From: an uncultured Flavobacteriales bacterium
Lineage (GTDB): Bacteria > Bacteroidota > Bacteroidia > Flavobacteriales_D > Parvicellaceae
Length of the DNA stretch: 64,000 nucleotides
Reading direction: 5' to 3'
NCBI GenBank assembly: GCA_943787535.1
Contig: CALSMU010000011.1
Span: 62,001 to 126,000, forward strand
Positions within the stretch are counted from its first letter, which is position 1, and every line of letters begins with the position of its first letter. Both the position numbers and the translations under genes were made by a program. Under the pieces are notes generated by a model. That model made no database searches. It was not told the origin of the DNA and saw only the letters and a program-made list of their open reading frames with translations. Shown here piece after piece: positions 17,384-26,961 of this stretch.

Positions 17384-19637
17384 ATGAGAAAAATAATAGT
17401 TCTACTTACTGTATTCATTTCTTTTGCAACTTATGCACAAGAAGAACTGCAGCCATTAAGATACAATGGTAAAATAATGAAAGAAGAAGCGCAGCAGAAA
17501 GCTAGTGTTTTGCATGAGTCCTTTACTTATATATTTGATACATTAGATCTTCCTTTTTTTGATGACTTTTCGAGTGACCATTTCAAAACCTTCAACGATA
17601 CGGTTGGTGGTTCAAATGTCGAAGACTCAACATGGTTTTTGCTAGAAATTGCTGGTGTTCCGAATGTTTGGGGAAGCTCTTACATGCTGGATACAAGCTA
17701 TCGCTATGAATATGATACGGTTCCGGGATATGGTTTTGACTCTATTTCGATTGATACAATTGCATTACCATCGTCATTTGTTGATGTTTTTACATTGGAC
17801 AATTATCCGGTAACCTTCACTAATACAGAGGTGTGGCCTTCATTTTACACTATAGATTCGCTTTGGACTGTTTCCTCTCCAGACGCAACAATTATTGAAG
17901 TAGACCCAGATTTACTTCAGGATTCTCTAACTATGTATTTCGTTGTTGAATCTGTCGAAGATGCGGATATTTTTTGGCAAGATCACTTTGTTTATTTAAA
18001 TGATACCTATCCTATTCAACCCCATTCTATAGGTGTTGCAACTTTCGATGGGATTGATGATGTTGGATATCCTTACGATTGGTCTTCTCCATCTGCTACC
18101 GGTTTATCAGATGTGTTGACCTCCAAACCAATAAACCTTTTAGGAACGGTTGGAGATGTTTACTTTAGTTTTTTATATCAAGGAGGAGGTATTGGAGAAG
18201 TACCCGATCAATTTGATTCGTTAACTTTAGAATTCTGGTCACCAGTTAGTTCTCAATGGTTTTCTGTCTGGAATACAACCGGAAGTTCGTCTTCTACTTT
18301 TACCCAGGTTTTGTTTGAGGTTTCCAGTGCACAATACAAACAAGATGGCTTTCAATTCCGATTTAAGAGCTATGGTTCCCTTAACTGGAAGTCTGGATCA
18401 TTGGCATATTGATTATGTTGAATTGGCAGATAATAGGGCTTTCGATGATTTTCATGAAGATGAATGGGCATTTCAATATCCTGCTCAATCGTTTATCAAA
18501 GAATTTACTTCTATGCCTTGGACACATTACCAAATGGATCCAAAAAATCGAATGGTAAATGATAGTGTAACTTTGTCAACTTATAGTTCTAATCCGAATC
18601 TTGCTGGAATAAATGTATCTGGAGGAACCGGTATGGAATTGTATTACGAAGGAACATTATTAAATTCGATAGATTATTTGGGAGCGGCAACGGTAAACCC
18701 CTTGACTTCATTTGATTTAAGATATGAGCTTCCAGATTCTGGCCCTGAGGAGTTTTGGTTTGATACTGCTTATGCAGATACCTTTGCAATTTTTGATTTA
18801 AAGCATTTTTTGGGAACTGACACCGATAATTTATTTCGTGGAAATGATACACTTTGGCAGCAACAAGTTTTTGAAAATTACTATGCCTATGATGATGGTA
18901 GTGCAGAATCTGCATATGGAATAGTAGGTGCTGGCGCTGAAGTGGCTTATAAGTTTACAATGCCGAACGGTGTAGTCGATTCTTTACGAGCAGTAAAAAT
19001 GCATTTTGAAGCCTCGGTAAACGATGCAAGTAATGCGTTGTTTTATATTCAAATATGGAATGAAATTAATGGAGAACCAGGAGATTTAATTTATACTACG
19101 GATGATGAGTTGCTTCCAACTACCTATTTGCCAAAATACAAGTATGGTGTTAATGGTTATTATGAATATGTTTTGCCTGAAGCTGTTGCTTTATCTGGCA
19201 CTTTCTATGTTGGATGGAAACAGTCTTCTGCAGACAGGTTAAATATTGGATTTGATAAAAACATCAATAACCAAGACAAGATTTTTTACGATATGGGCTC
19301 AGGTTGGACGAATACTAGTTTTGAAGGTTCATTAATGATTCGCCCAGTTTTTGTCTCGGGATTTGATGATGTGCTAGCTTCAGTCAATTCAAATAATCCC
19401 GAATTAGAGTTTGAAATGTTTCCAAATCCAGCAAATGACAGGTTGAACATAACGGTTACGGATGGATTTACAGGAGAATTCAAAATCTACGATATGCAAG
19501 GAAAGTTATTGGTGATTGAAAATTTGGTTGGTTCAGATCAAATAAGTATTACTGACTTATCGGTTGGAATGTATATAGTTCAAATAATAAGTGAAAATGG
19601 AGATGTTGGGACAAGTAGGTTGTCTGTTTCAAGGTAA
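17384..19637 (+). CDS. T9SS type A-sorted secreted protein, reading frame interrupted
   Basis: A secreted protein of about 750 aa encoded in two frames. Frame one gives a signal peptide (MRKIIVLLTVFISFATYAQ) and a region with FDDFSS and STWFLLEIAGVPNVWGSSY, stopping at 18412. The second frame resumes at about 18378 with TGSLDHWHIDYVELADNRAFDDFHEDEWAF and ends with a classical type A T9SS sorting domain: FPNPANDRLNITV, KIYDMQGKLL, ISITDLSVGMYIVQI. The break lies in a CCC run at 18378-18380, where one C too many would explain it. The sorting domain directs transport across the outer membrane and anchoring or release. No enzyme domain is recognised. Start ATG 17384 is preferred over the TTG at 17381. 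Confidence 0.8.
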
Positions 19638-19642
19638 TTGAT

Positions 19643-20683
19643 ATGGCTGAAGAGTTAGGAGAAAATCACGACAATATAGAAGAACAAAGCGAGTTATTCG
19701 AACACCATCATTTTGTTGCTGACCCAGGTCAGCAACCATTAAGAATAGATAAATTTTTGATGGCACGTATTCCAAATATTTCAAGAAACAAGTTGCAAGT
19801 TGTTGCAAAAAATGGAAATATTTTGGTGAATAAGGTTGTTGTTAAGCAAAATTATCGCGTCAAGGCAAATGACGATATTTCCATTGTTATGCCGGAACCT
19901 GTTAAGGTTTTTGAAATGATTCCCGAAGATATTCCAATTAACATTGCGTATGAAGATGATGAATTGGTTATTGTAAACAAAGATCCAGGTATGGTTGTTC
20001 ATCCAGGTTTTGGAAATTACTCTGGAACACTAGTCCATGCATTATCATTTCATTTTGATAATCTGCCATCCTTGCCTACAGACTATTTTGGAAGACCGGG
20101 ATTAGTACACCGATTAGATAAGAATACTTCCGGAATAATGGTTGTAGCTAAAACGGAAAATACATTGACTAACTTGGCAAAGCAGTTTTTCGATAGAACA
20201 ACTTTCCGAAGATATTATGCTTTGGTTTGGGGAGATTTTGAGGAGGATGAAGGAAAAGTAGAAGGGCATATTGGTCGTTCTCAACAAAATAGAAAAATTA
20301 TGGATGTATTCCCGGATGGAGATATGGGAAAACATGCCGTTACACATTATAAAGTTTTAGAACGATTTGGATACGTTACTTTAATAGAGTGTCGCTTAGA
20401 GACAGGGCGAACGCATCAGATTCGAATCCACATGAAGCACATTGGCCATCCATTATTTAATGATTATGAATACGGAGGCAATAGAATAGTGAAAGGAACT
20501 ATTTTTTCTAAGTATAAGCAATTTATAGCGAATTGTTTTAAAACTATTCCAAGACATGCTTTACATGCAAAATCGCTTGGTTTTACGCATCCTAAAACAG
20601 GGGAAGAAATGCGTTTCGATTCTGAATTGCCAGAAGATTTGGTTAATGTTTTAGAGAAATGGAGGCGTTATAAAGGGAATTAA
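19643..20683 (+). CDS. rluD: RluA-family 23S rRNA pseudouridine synthase
   Basis: 346 aa. An N-terminal S4 RNA-binding domain (LRIDKFLMARIPNISRNKLQ, about 32-51) is followed by the RluA catalytic domain with GRPGLVHRLDKNTSGIMVVAKT, whose Asp is the catalytic nucleophile, and LIECRLETGRTHQIRIHMKHIGHPL. It isomerises uridines of 23S rRNA to pseudouridine. The S4-plus-catalytic layout and length match RluD, which acts on helix 69; an RluC-like paralogue cannot be excluded. It starts 5 bp after the T9SS protein gene and is followed after 9 bp by the esterase gene, so the genes from the PASTA protein to the esterase may be one operon. Confidence 0.9.
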   Translation: MAEELGENHDNIEEQSELFEHHHFVADPGQQPLRIDKFLMARIPNISRNKLQVVAKNGNILVNKVVVKQNYRVKANDDISIVMPEPVKVFEMIPEDIPINIAYEDDELVIVNKDPGMVVHPGFGNYSGTLVHALSFHFDNLPSLPTDYFGRPGLVHRLDKNTSGIMVVAKTENTLTNLAKQFFDRTTFRRYYALVWGDFEEDEGKVEGHIGRSQQNRKIMDVFPDGDMGKHAVTHYKVLERFGYVTLIECRLETGRTHQIRIHMKHIGHPLFNDYEYGGNRIVKGTIFSKYKQFIANCFKTIPRHALHAKSLGFTHPKTGEEMRFDSELPEDLVNVLEKWRRYKGN

Positions 20684-20692
20684 AGATTTTCT

Positions 20693-21172
20693 ATGATAAA
20701 TATTTTATATATCCATGGTTTAGATAGTTCTCCAAAACCGGAAAAGATTGAGGTGCTCAAACAATATGGGAGTGTTGTTGGACTTCATTTAGACTATAAG
20801 AAAGAAGAAGATCCATTTAAATTGCTAAATGATACAATTCTAAATGAAAATATTTCGCATATTGTGGGAAGCAGTCTAGGAGGCTTTTTAGGATTTTGGT
20901 TAGGCGAAAAGAATAGTCTTCCTTGTTTGCTATTTAATCCTGCACTAGGAATGCGATCTATTGACGTTCAGGTAGAAAGAAACTATAATAAATGTCCCAA
21001 AAGATTAATTGTATTAGGAGAGCAAGATGATGTGGTGCTACCTTATCATACAATAGAATTTTTACGTCCCTTTAGTCGAAAGAAAACGCAACAAGAAATT
21101 ATTATCGATTCTACCATGGAACATCGAATCAGTGATGAAAATTTCGTAAAGTATGTGAAGGTACTTTTTTAA
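20693..21172 (+). CDS. YqiA/YcfP-like alpha/beta-fold esterase
   Basis: 159 aa. ILYIHGLDSSPKPEKIEVL is the family N-terminus (oxyanion region HG), GSSLGGFLGFWLG holds the nucleophile Ser in a G-x-S-x-G elbow, LIVLGEQDDVVLPY supplies the Asp and STMEHRIS the His. YqiA-like proteins are small cytoplasmic esterases that act on short acyl esters; the physiological substrate is unknown. It follows rluD by 9 bp. The stop shares 4 bp (TTAA) with the convergent ABC-F gene. Confidence 0.85.
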   Translation: MINILYIHGLDSSPKPEKIEVLKQYGSVVGLHLDYKKEEDPFKLLNDTILNENISHIVGSSLGGFLGFWLGEKNSLPCLLFNPALGMRSIDVQVERNYNKCPKRLIVLGEQDDVVLPYHTIEFLRPFSRKKTQQEIIIDSTMEHRISDENFVKYVKVLF

Positions 21173-22806
21173 CTAATTAAGTCAATTTCTTTCAAGCTTT
21201 CGATCCTATTTCTCTCTAAGAATGAATCGATGGATTCGAAATGCTCTATCACCCTTTTGTTCTTGAATTCAAAAACTTTTTCAGATAATCCTTGTAAGAA
21301 ATCTCTATCGTGAGAGACCAATATCAAGGTTCCATCAAATGCCAACAACGCTTCTTTTAAAACATCTTTCGATTTTAAATCTAAGTGGTTGGTAGGTTCA
21401 TCTAATATCAAAACGTTTACCGGTTCCAGCAAGAGCTTAACCATTGCCAAACGTGTTTTCTCTCCCCCAGATAAGAACTTTACTTTTTTATCGATATCAT
21501 CACCTCCAAACATGAAACGCCCTAATATGTTGTTTATCTGCGTTCTTATATCTCCTTTAGCAACCTCATCAACCGTTTGAAAGATAGTTAATTCAGGGTC
21601 TAATAGGGAAGCTTGATTTTGTGCAAAGTATCCAACTTTTGCATTATGCCCCAATGCACATTTTCCCTCAAAATCAATTTCGCCCATTATAGCTTTAATC
21701 ATAGTAGATTTGCCTTCACCATTTCTGCCTACAAAAGAGACTTTTTGTCCTCTTTCAATTCCCATGTTAGCATTATTGAAAACAGTATGCTCTCCATACC
21801 TTTTGGTCAAATCTTTCGCAATCACAGGATAGTCTCCAGAGCGAATCGAAGGAGGGAAGGTTAGTTTTAAAGAAGAATTATCAACTTCATCGATCTCGAT
21901 TATTTCCAATTTCTCTAGCATTTTTTCTCGAGAAGAAACTTGATTGGTTTTGGAATAGGTTCCTTTAAATTGATCAATAAAACGTTGGTTGTCCTCAATA
22001 AACTTTTGTTGCTCTTTGTATGCCTTTATTTGATGCAATCTTCTTTCCTCTCTTAACTGCAAGTAATGCGTGTATTTTGCTTTGTAATCATAAATACGAC
22101 CCATTGTTACCTCAATGGTTCTATTCGTTACATTGTCTATAAAAGCTCTGTCATGGGAGATAATCACAACCGCTTTAGCCTTGTTAATTAAAAAATCCTC
22201 TAGCCAAATTACAGATTCAATGTCGACGTGATTGGTGGGCTCATCTAATAAAATTAAATCAGGTTTTTGTAACAATATTTTACACAATTCTATTCGCATT
22301 CTCCATCCACCACTGAATTCGCTGGTTGGCCTATGGAAATCCTCTCTTTTAAAGCCCAATCCTTGTAATGCTTTTTCAACTTCAGCATCATAATTAACTT
22401 CTTCAATGGAATAGAATTTTTCTCCAATTTCAGTTACTTTTTCTATGATGTCCATGTATTCTTTGGACTCATAATCAGTACGAGTTTCTAACTCTTTGTT
22501 TAACAAGTCCATCTCAACTTTCATCGCAGTGATTTGCCCAAAAGCTTTTGATGTTTCTTCAAATACTGTGCAATTGTCTTCTGTCAATAAGTGCTGCGGT
22601 AAATAAGCTATAACCGTATCATCTGGGCTCCTAACTGTCCCTCTGTTAGATTTAGCTATACCAGCAATTATTTTCATAATAGTGGATTTTCCAGCACCAT
22701 TCTTTCCCATTAAAGCTATTTTATCTGTAGGGTTTACCACAAACGAAACATCATTGAACAAGGTTTTTCCATTAAAATCAACTCCTATTGCGTCTACAGA
22801 TATCAT
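21169..22806 (-). CDS. ABC-F family ATPase (ribosome-associated type)
   Basis: 545 aa with two ATP-binding cassettes and no membrane domain. Cassette 1 has GKNGAGKST (about 34-42), the signature FSGGWRMR and LILLDEPTNHVD. Cassette 2 has GRNGEGKST, LSGGEKTR and VLILDEPTNHLD. The linker in between is highly charged (LQLREERRLHQIKAYKEQQKFIEDNQRFIDQF), as in the P-site tRNA-interaction motif of ABC-F proteins. Such proteins act on the ribosome as translation factors, or in some members protect it from antibiotics. Length and linker are closer to the YbiT/EttA housekeeping groups than to resistance types, but this assignment is by eye. Convergent with the esterase (4-bp stop overlap). Confidence 0.9.
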   Translation of the reverse strand: MISVDAIGVDFNGKTLFNDVSFVVNPTDKIALMGKNGAGKSTIMKIIAGIAKSNRGTVRSPDDTVIAYLPQHLLTEDNCTVFEETSKAFGQITAMKVEMDLLNKELETRTDYESKEYMDIIEKVTEIGEKFYSIEEVNYDAEVEKALQGLGFKREDFHRPTSEFSGGWRMRIELCKILLQKPDLILLDEPTNHVDIESVIWLEDFLINKAKAVVIISHDRAFIDNVTNRTIEVTMGRIYDYKAKYTHYLQLREERRLHQIKAYKEQQKFIEDNQRFIDQFKGTYSKTNQVSSREKMLEKLEIIEIDEVDNSSLKLTFPPSIRSGDYPVIAKDLTKRYGEHTVFNNANMGIERGQKVSFVGRNGEGKSTMIKAIMGEIDFEGKCALGHNAKVGYFAQNQASLLDPELTIFQTVDEVAKGDIRTQINNILGRFMFGGDDIDKKVKFLSGGEKTRLAMVKLLLEPVNVLILDEPTNHLDLKSKDVLKEALLAFDGTLILVSHDRDFLQGLSEKVFEFKNKRVIEHFESIDSFLERNRIESLKEIDLIS

Positions 22807-22877
22807 TCTTTTTTGTTTTTTAGAAAGTGCGAATCTAAAAAAAAGAAATGGAGATACAATTACAATTTTAGAAACCC

Positions 22878-22885
22878 TAAATTTG
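22878..22885 (+). promoter_or_regulatory. -7 box (TAAATTTG) before hrpB
   Basis: Perfect TAnnTTTG match, 18 bases before the TTG start codon of hrpB at 22904. No TTG at the -33 distance. Confidence 0.45.
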
Positions 22886-22903
22886 TATTTCTAAATCAAA
22901 TCC

Positions 22904-25396
22904 TTGAAGTTTAATTATAAAACTATAGATTTACCTGTTGTCGAAGTTATTCCAGAAATTCAGGAGAGACTATTAACTGATACTACGCTGATTGTTAAAG
23001 CTCCGCCAGGGGCTGGAAAGAGCACTCTGGTGCCTCTTGCTTTAATGAAAGAGGTCTGGTTGAAAGGTCAAAAAATATTGATGCTGGAACCAAGGAGATT
23101 GGCAGCCAAAACAATTGCCACTAGAATGGCAGACTTATTAGACGAAAAAGTAGGTGAATCTGTTGGCTTTAGAATTCGTTTTGAAAATAGAGTTGGACCA
23201 AACACACAAATTGAAGTTGTTACGGAGGGTATTCTTACCAGAATGATTCAGCAAGACAATGGACTTGAGGGAGTTGGGTTAGTTGTTTTTGATGAATTCC
23301 ACGAACGAAGTATTCATGCTGATGTTGCTATGGCATTATGTCGGGAAGCACAGCAAGTATTAAGACCAGATTTAAGAATAATGGTAATGTCTGCCACATT
23401 GGATATGCCTGAATTATCTGAGATGCTAAATGCCTCGGTTGTACTTAGTGAAGGAAGGCAATATCCTGTAGAGATAAACTATTCTGGAGAAAGTGATTTG
23501 CGCTTACTGCCTGAATTGGCAGCTAGAGTTGTAAAGTCAGCTCTTCAAAAACACGATGGAGATGTACTTGTTTTTTTGCCAGGACAAGCAGAGATACGAC
23601 AGTGCGAAGAGTTTTTACGAAACGCTACAAAAGGAGTAATGATTCATCCATTGTACGGACAATTGCCTCCAAATAAGCAGTTTGCGGCAATAATGCCTAA
23701 TCGAGATGGTAAGCGAAAAGTTGTTTTGGCGACATCGATTGCGGAAACGAGTTTAACTATCGAAGGGATTAAAGTAGTAGTGGATTCTGGTTTTGGGAGA
23801 ACGTCTCGTTTTGATCCAAATTCAGGATTGTCTCGATTAGAGACCATTCAGGTTTCAAAGGACTCTGCTGATCAGAGAGCAGGAAGGGCAGGTAGATTAA
23901 GTGCTGGAGTATGTTATCGCATGTGGACTTTGGCAACTCAATCTCGTTTAAAAGAACATGGGACCCCTGAAATAGAGCATGCAGATTTATCATCATTAGT
24001 CTTGGATATGGCACAATGGGGAATAGTAGATCCGCAACAACTTTCATGGTTAACGCCTCCACCAAAAGGCCATGTAGCGCAAGCATCTGAATTGCTCCAC
24101 GAACTAGAAGCTTTGGAGAATAGTCGTATTACAGAACACGGGAAACAGTTGCATCGATTGCCTACACATCCTCGAATTGCTCAAATGCTAATTCGTGCCA
24201 AAGAAGAAAGTCAATTGCCTTTAGCTACGGACATAGCTGCCATTATAGAAGAAAGAGATCCTTTGCCAAAAGATACAGGTATAGATATCAATTTACGCAT
24301 AGACGCTTTGCGTCGTTACCGTAAAGAAAATGTAGGCGGAAGAAAATTGGCGAGAATTGAGAAAATTGCGAATCAATACCGAAATATATTTGCATTAGAA
24401 GCAGATAACAACCCGCACAGTGATTTTGAGACAGGTTTATTAATAGCTTATGCATATCCAGAGAGAATAGCATGCGCTAGGCCCGGAAATAATGCACAAT
24501 TTCAAATGGCGAATGGGCGATTTGCATCAGTCGGTCATCGAGATGATTTGGCACATGAAGCTTGGTTAGCTGTTGCTCACGTAAACGATAGAGATCGAAG
24601 TGGTAAAATATTTATGGCTGCTCCTCTTAATCCAACTGATTTACAACCTTTGGTAAAGACGCAAGAGGTAATTACTTGGGATACACGTAAAGGAGGGTTA
24701 ATTGCAACTTTGGATATGCGAATTGGAAGTATCATTTTAAAAAGCACTCCTTTACCGGATCCAGATGATAGTCAGTTGATAAAGGCAATTACTGATGCTA
24801 TTCAAAAAGAGGGTAGTACTTTATTGAACTGGGATGAAGAAGTAGAGCAATGGCAAAATAGAGTTTTGTCTTTACGCAAGTGGAATCCTCAAGAACGATG
24901 GCCAGATGTTAGTAGGGAAACTTTATTGTTGACAAATGCGGAATGGTTAACTCCTTATTTGTTGGATATAAAAAAGCCAGAGGCTCTGAAGAAAATTAAT
25001 TTAAAGCAGATTTTACACTATAGTTTGCCACAAGATTTACAAAAACGATTAAACATCTTAGCACCAACAAAAATAGATGTACCGAGTGGTTCGTCGATTA
25101 AATTAAACTATCAGAGCAATGGTTCAGACCCAATATTGGCTGTTAGATTGCAAGAGTGTTTTGGATTAGAAGAAACGCCAACAGTTAATAAGGGCAAAAT
25201 TAATGTGTTAATGCATTTGCTTTCTCCAGGCTATAAAGTGGTGCAAATAACGGATGATTTAAAAAGCTTTTGGGCAAATGCTTATTTCGATGTTCGGAAA
25301 GATTTAAAGGGTCAATATAAGCGGCATTTTTGGCCGGAAGATCCAACAGATGCAAAGGCAATAAAAGGAACGAAAAGGCAGAATAATATAAAATAA
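22904..25396 (+). CDS. hrpB: ATP-dependent RNA helicase HrpB (DEAH family)
   Basis: 830 aa, standard for HrpB. Walker A is KAPPGAGKSTLVP (about 31-43), the DEAH-box variant DEFHERS lies near 130, and motif III is VMSATLD. Helicase C (VFLPGQAEI, TSIAETSLTIEGIKVVVDSGFGR, QRAGRAGR) is followed by the HA2 winged-helix/ratchet and the HrpB-specific C-terminus. It unwinds RNA with ATP; the cellular role of HrpB remains poorly defined. The TTG at 22904 is the only reasonable start: TAA precedes it in frame at 22892, and the first internal ATG comes after Walker A. A -7 box sits just upstream. Confidence 0.93.
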   Translation: MKFNYKTIDLPVVEVIPEIQERLLTDTTLIVKAPPGAGKSTLVPLALMKEVWLKGQKILMLEPRRLAAKTIATRMADLLDEKVGESVGFRIRFENRVGPNTQIEVVTEGILTRMIQQDNGLEGVGLVVFDEFHERSIHADVAMALCREAQQVLRPDLRIMVMSATLDMPELSEMLNASVVLSEGRQYPVEINYSGESDLRLLPELAARVVKSALQKHDGDVLVFLPGQAEIRQCEEFLRNATKGVMIHPLYGQLPPNKQFAAIMPNRDGKRKVVLATSIAETSLTIEGIKVVVDSGFGRTSRFDPNSGLSRLETIQVSKDSADQRAGRAGRLSAGVCYRMWTLATQSRLKEHGTPEIEHADLSSLVLDMAQWGIVDPQQLSWLTPPPKGHVAQASELLHELEALENSRITEHGKQLHRLPTHPRIAQMLIRAKEESQLPLATDIAAIIEERDPLPKDTGIDINLRIDALRRYRKENVGGRKLARIEKIANQYRNIFALEADNNPHSDFETGLLIAYAYPERIACARPGNNAQFQMANGRFASVGHRDDLAHEAWLAVAHVNDRDRSGKIFMAAPLNPTDLQPLVKTQEVITWDTRKGGLIATLDMRIGSIILKSTPLPDPDDSQLIKAITDAIQKEGSTLLNWDEEVEQWQNRVLSLRKWNPQERWPDVSRETLLLTNAEWLTPYLLDIKKPEALKKINLKQILHYSLPQDLQKRLNILAPTKIDVPSGSSIKLNYQSNGSDPILAVRLQECFGLEETPTVNKGKINVLMHLLSPGYKVVQITDDLKSFWANAYFDVRKDLKGQYKRHFWPEDPTDAKAIKGTKRQNNIK

Positions 25397-25603
25397 GTAT
25401 CGTGCCGATTAAATTTCATTCTAATAAAAAGAGGTTTCTGCAATTTTTTCAAACTTTGTCAATGACGCTTTACAGCTAATCATGAATATACGTTAAGCGT
25501 AAAATGTGGCCATACTTTTTTTTTAAGCATTTCGATTAGGTCTTTAAAAATCTTTTCTTATCTTAGCTTAAATATTGAGCACTTAAAGATTAAAAATTAA
25601 GCA

Positions 25604-26398
25604 ATGTCAAAGTTTTCAGAAAACGTAAGGTACCTTCGCAATAAGAGAGCAATTTCTCAAGAAGCTTTTGCAGAAGAATTACAATTAACACGAAGCAAAG
25701 TAGCCGCATACGAAGAGGCAAGGGCAGAGCCTAATATTCATACTTTAATTGGGTATTCTGAATATTTTCGACTTCCTGTAGATGCATTGATTAAAACGAA
25801 TTTAACGAAGGGGCGTGAGGATACGTTTATTGATATTGGAAACAATAGAGTTTTGTTTCCCGTTCTTATTAATGAGGAAAATGAAGATGTTATTGAATTA
25901 ATATCGAAAGAGGCGTCTGCGGGGTATTTAACAGGTTATAGTGATACTGAATACATTGCGAATCTTCCAATAATGAACCTTAATTTCTTACCCACGGGTA
26001 AATACAGAGCATTTCCAATAAAAGGAGATTCAATGTATCCATGGGTGAAGGATGGTGACTTTGTTGTTGGAAAATTTATGGAAGATCCTAAATTGGTTCG
26101 AAATAACAACTGCTATATTATTCTTACGAAAGAAAATGGGTTGGTATATAAACGTGTTATGACAGATAGACTTGAAGATGACTTTATAACCTTATCGTCT
26201 GATAATAAACAATATCATCCTTACGATTTACATACTTCTGAAGTTTTGGAAATTTGGGAATTTACCGTCAACTTAAGTCTTGGTCAATATGAAGAAGATG
26301 AGGTTAATCCTGCTCATGTAATGAGTTTACTAAGGAGTGTAGGAGTGGAGTTGAAAGATTTAAAGGAACGTGTGTCTAGTATAGAAACGCAAGCTTAG
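25604..26398 (+). CDS. XRE-family regulator with S24 (LexA/CI-type) peptidase domain
   Basis: 264 aa. The N-terminal helix-turn-helix (NVRYLRNKRAISQEAFAEELQLTRSKVAAYEEARAEPN, about 7-44) binds DNA. The C-terminal S24 domain has a probable Ala106-Gly107 cleavage site (SAGYLTGY), catalytic Ser143 in KGDSMYPWVKDGD and Lys183 in VYKRV, so RecA-stimulated self-cleavage is possible. A short, probably coiled-coil tail ends the protein. Such proteins act as phage repressors or damage-responsive regulators. No phage gene is near, so it may be a chromosomal stress regulator. It stands alone with about 200 bp upstream and 100 bp downstream; a weak -7-like TATCTTAG lies about 38 bp upstream. Confidence 0.87.
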   Translation: MSKFSENVRYLRNKRAISQEAFAEELQLTRSKVAAYEEARAEPNIHTLIGYSEYFRLPVDALIKTNLTKGREDTFIDIGNNRVLFPVLINEENEDVIELISKEASAGYLTGYSDTEYIANLPIMNLNFLPTGKYRAFPIKGDSMYPWVKDGDFVVGKFMEDPKLVRNNNCYIILTKENGLVYKRVMTDRLEDDFITLSSDNKQYHPYDLHTSEVLEIWEFTVNLSLGQYEEDEVNPAHVMSLLRSVGVELKDLKERVSSIETQA

Positions 26399-26499
26399 CT
26401 ACATTTTGTTTATTACGCTAATTAAATTGTTGTTATTGAGATAAAGATCAAACAGGAAACAGGTGTATTTAATTATCTATATTTTTAATATAATTTTTT

Positions 26500-26958
26500 A
26501 TGAAAACATTAGAGGATTGGCTTGAAGCTTATGCAGTTAGCCACCAAAATAAAACGAATAAGTTGATCCATTACTTTTGCGTTCCCGCAATCTACTTTTC
26601 AATTGTGGGACTGTTAATGTCCATTCCTATCGGAGTTCTGTCAAAAGTAAATATTAACGATCCTATAATAGTTAATTGGGCGGTTGTTGTACTAATCCCA
26701 GTTTTCATATTTTATGCAAGGCTTTCCATAAAAGTGGCTATATTGATTTTGTTTTTTTCTGGCATCTGTGTTTTCATTAATTATCAAATATCTATAATAG
26801 CTAACTTATGGGTGGTTTCTGTTGTTATTTTTGCAATTGCTTGGGTCTTTCAATTTTATGGACATCACTTGGAGGGAAAGAAACCCTCTTTTTTGAAAGA
26901 CATTCAATTTTTATTAATTGGACCAGCATGGATATTGGACGCACTTTTTAAAAAGTAA
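26500..26958 (+). CDS. Mpo1-like (DUF962) membrane protein
   Basis: 152 aa with family landmarks at both ends: YAVSHQNKTNKLIHYFCVPAIYFSI, holding the conserved His-x5-N-x2-IH pattern, and FQFYGHHLEGKKPSFLKDIQFLLIGPAW, holding GHH. About four hydrophobic segments lie between. Yeast Mpo1 is an Fe(II)-dependent dioxygenase that shortens 2-hydroxy fatty acids during phytosphingosine breakdown, with the conserved histidines as metal ligands. Bacterial homologues are mostly uncharacterised. Sphingolipids occur in some Bacteroidota, which would fit, but no sphingolipid gene is seen here. It is convergent with the next gene (3 bp between stops). Confidence 0.82.
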   Translation: MKTLEDWLEAYAVSHQNKTNKLIHYFCVPAIYFSIVGLLMSIPIGVLSKVNINDPIIVNWAVVVLIPVFIFYARLSIKVAILILFFSGICVFINYQISIIANLWVVSVVIFAIAWVFQFYGHHLEGKKPSFLKDIQFLLIGPAWILDALFKK

Positions 26959-26961
26959 TTC

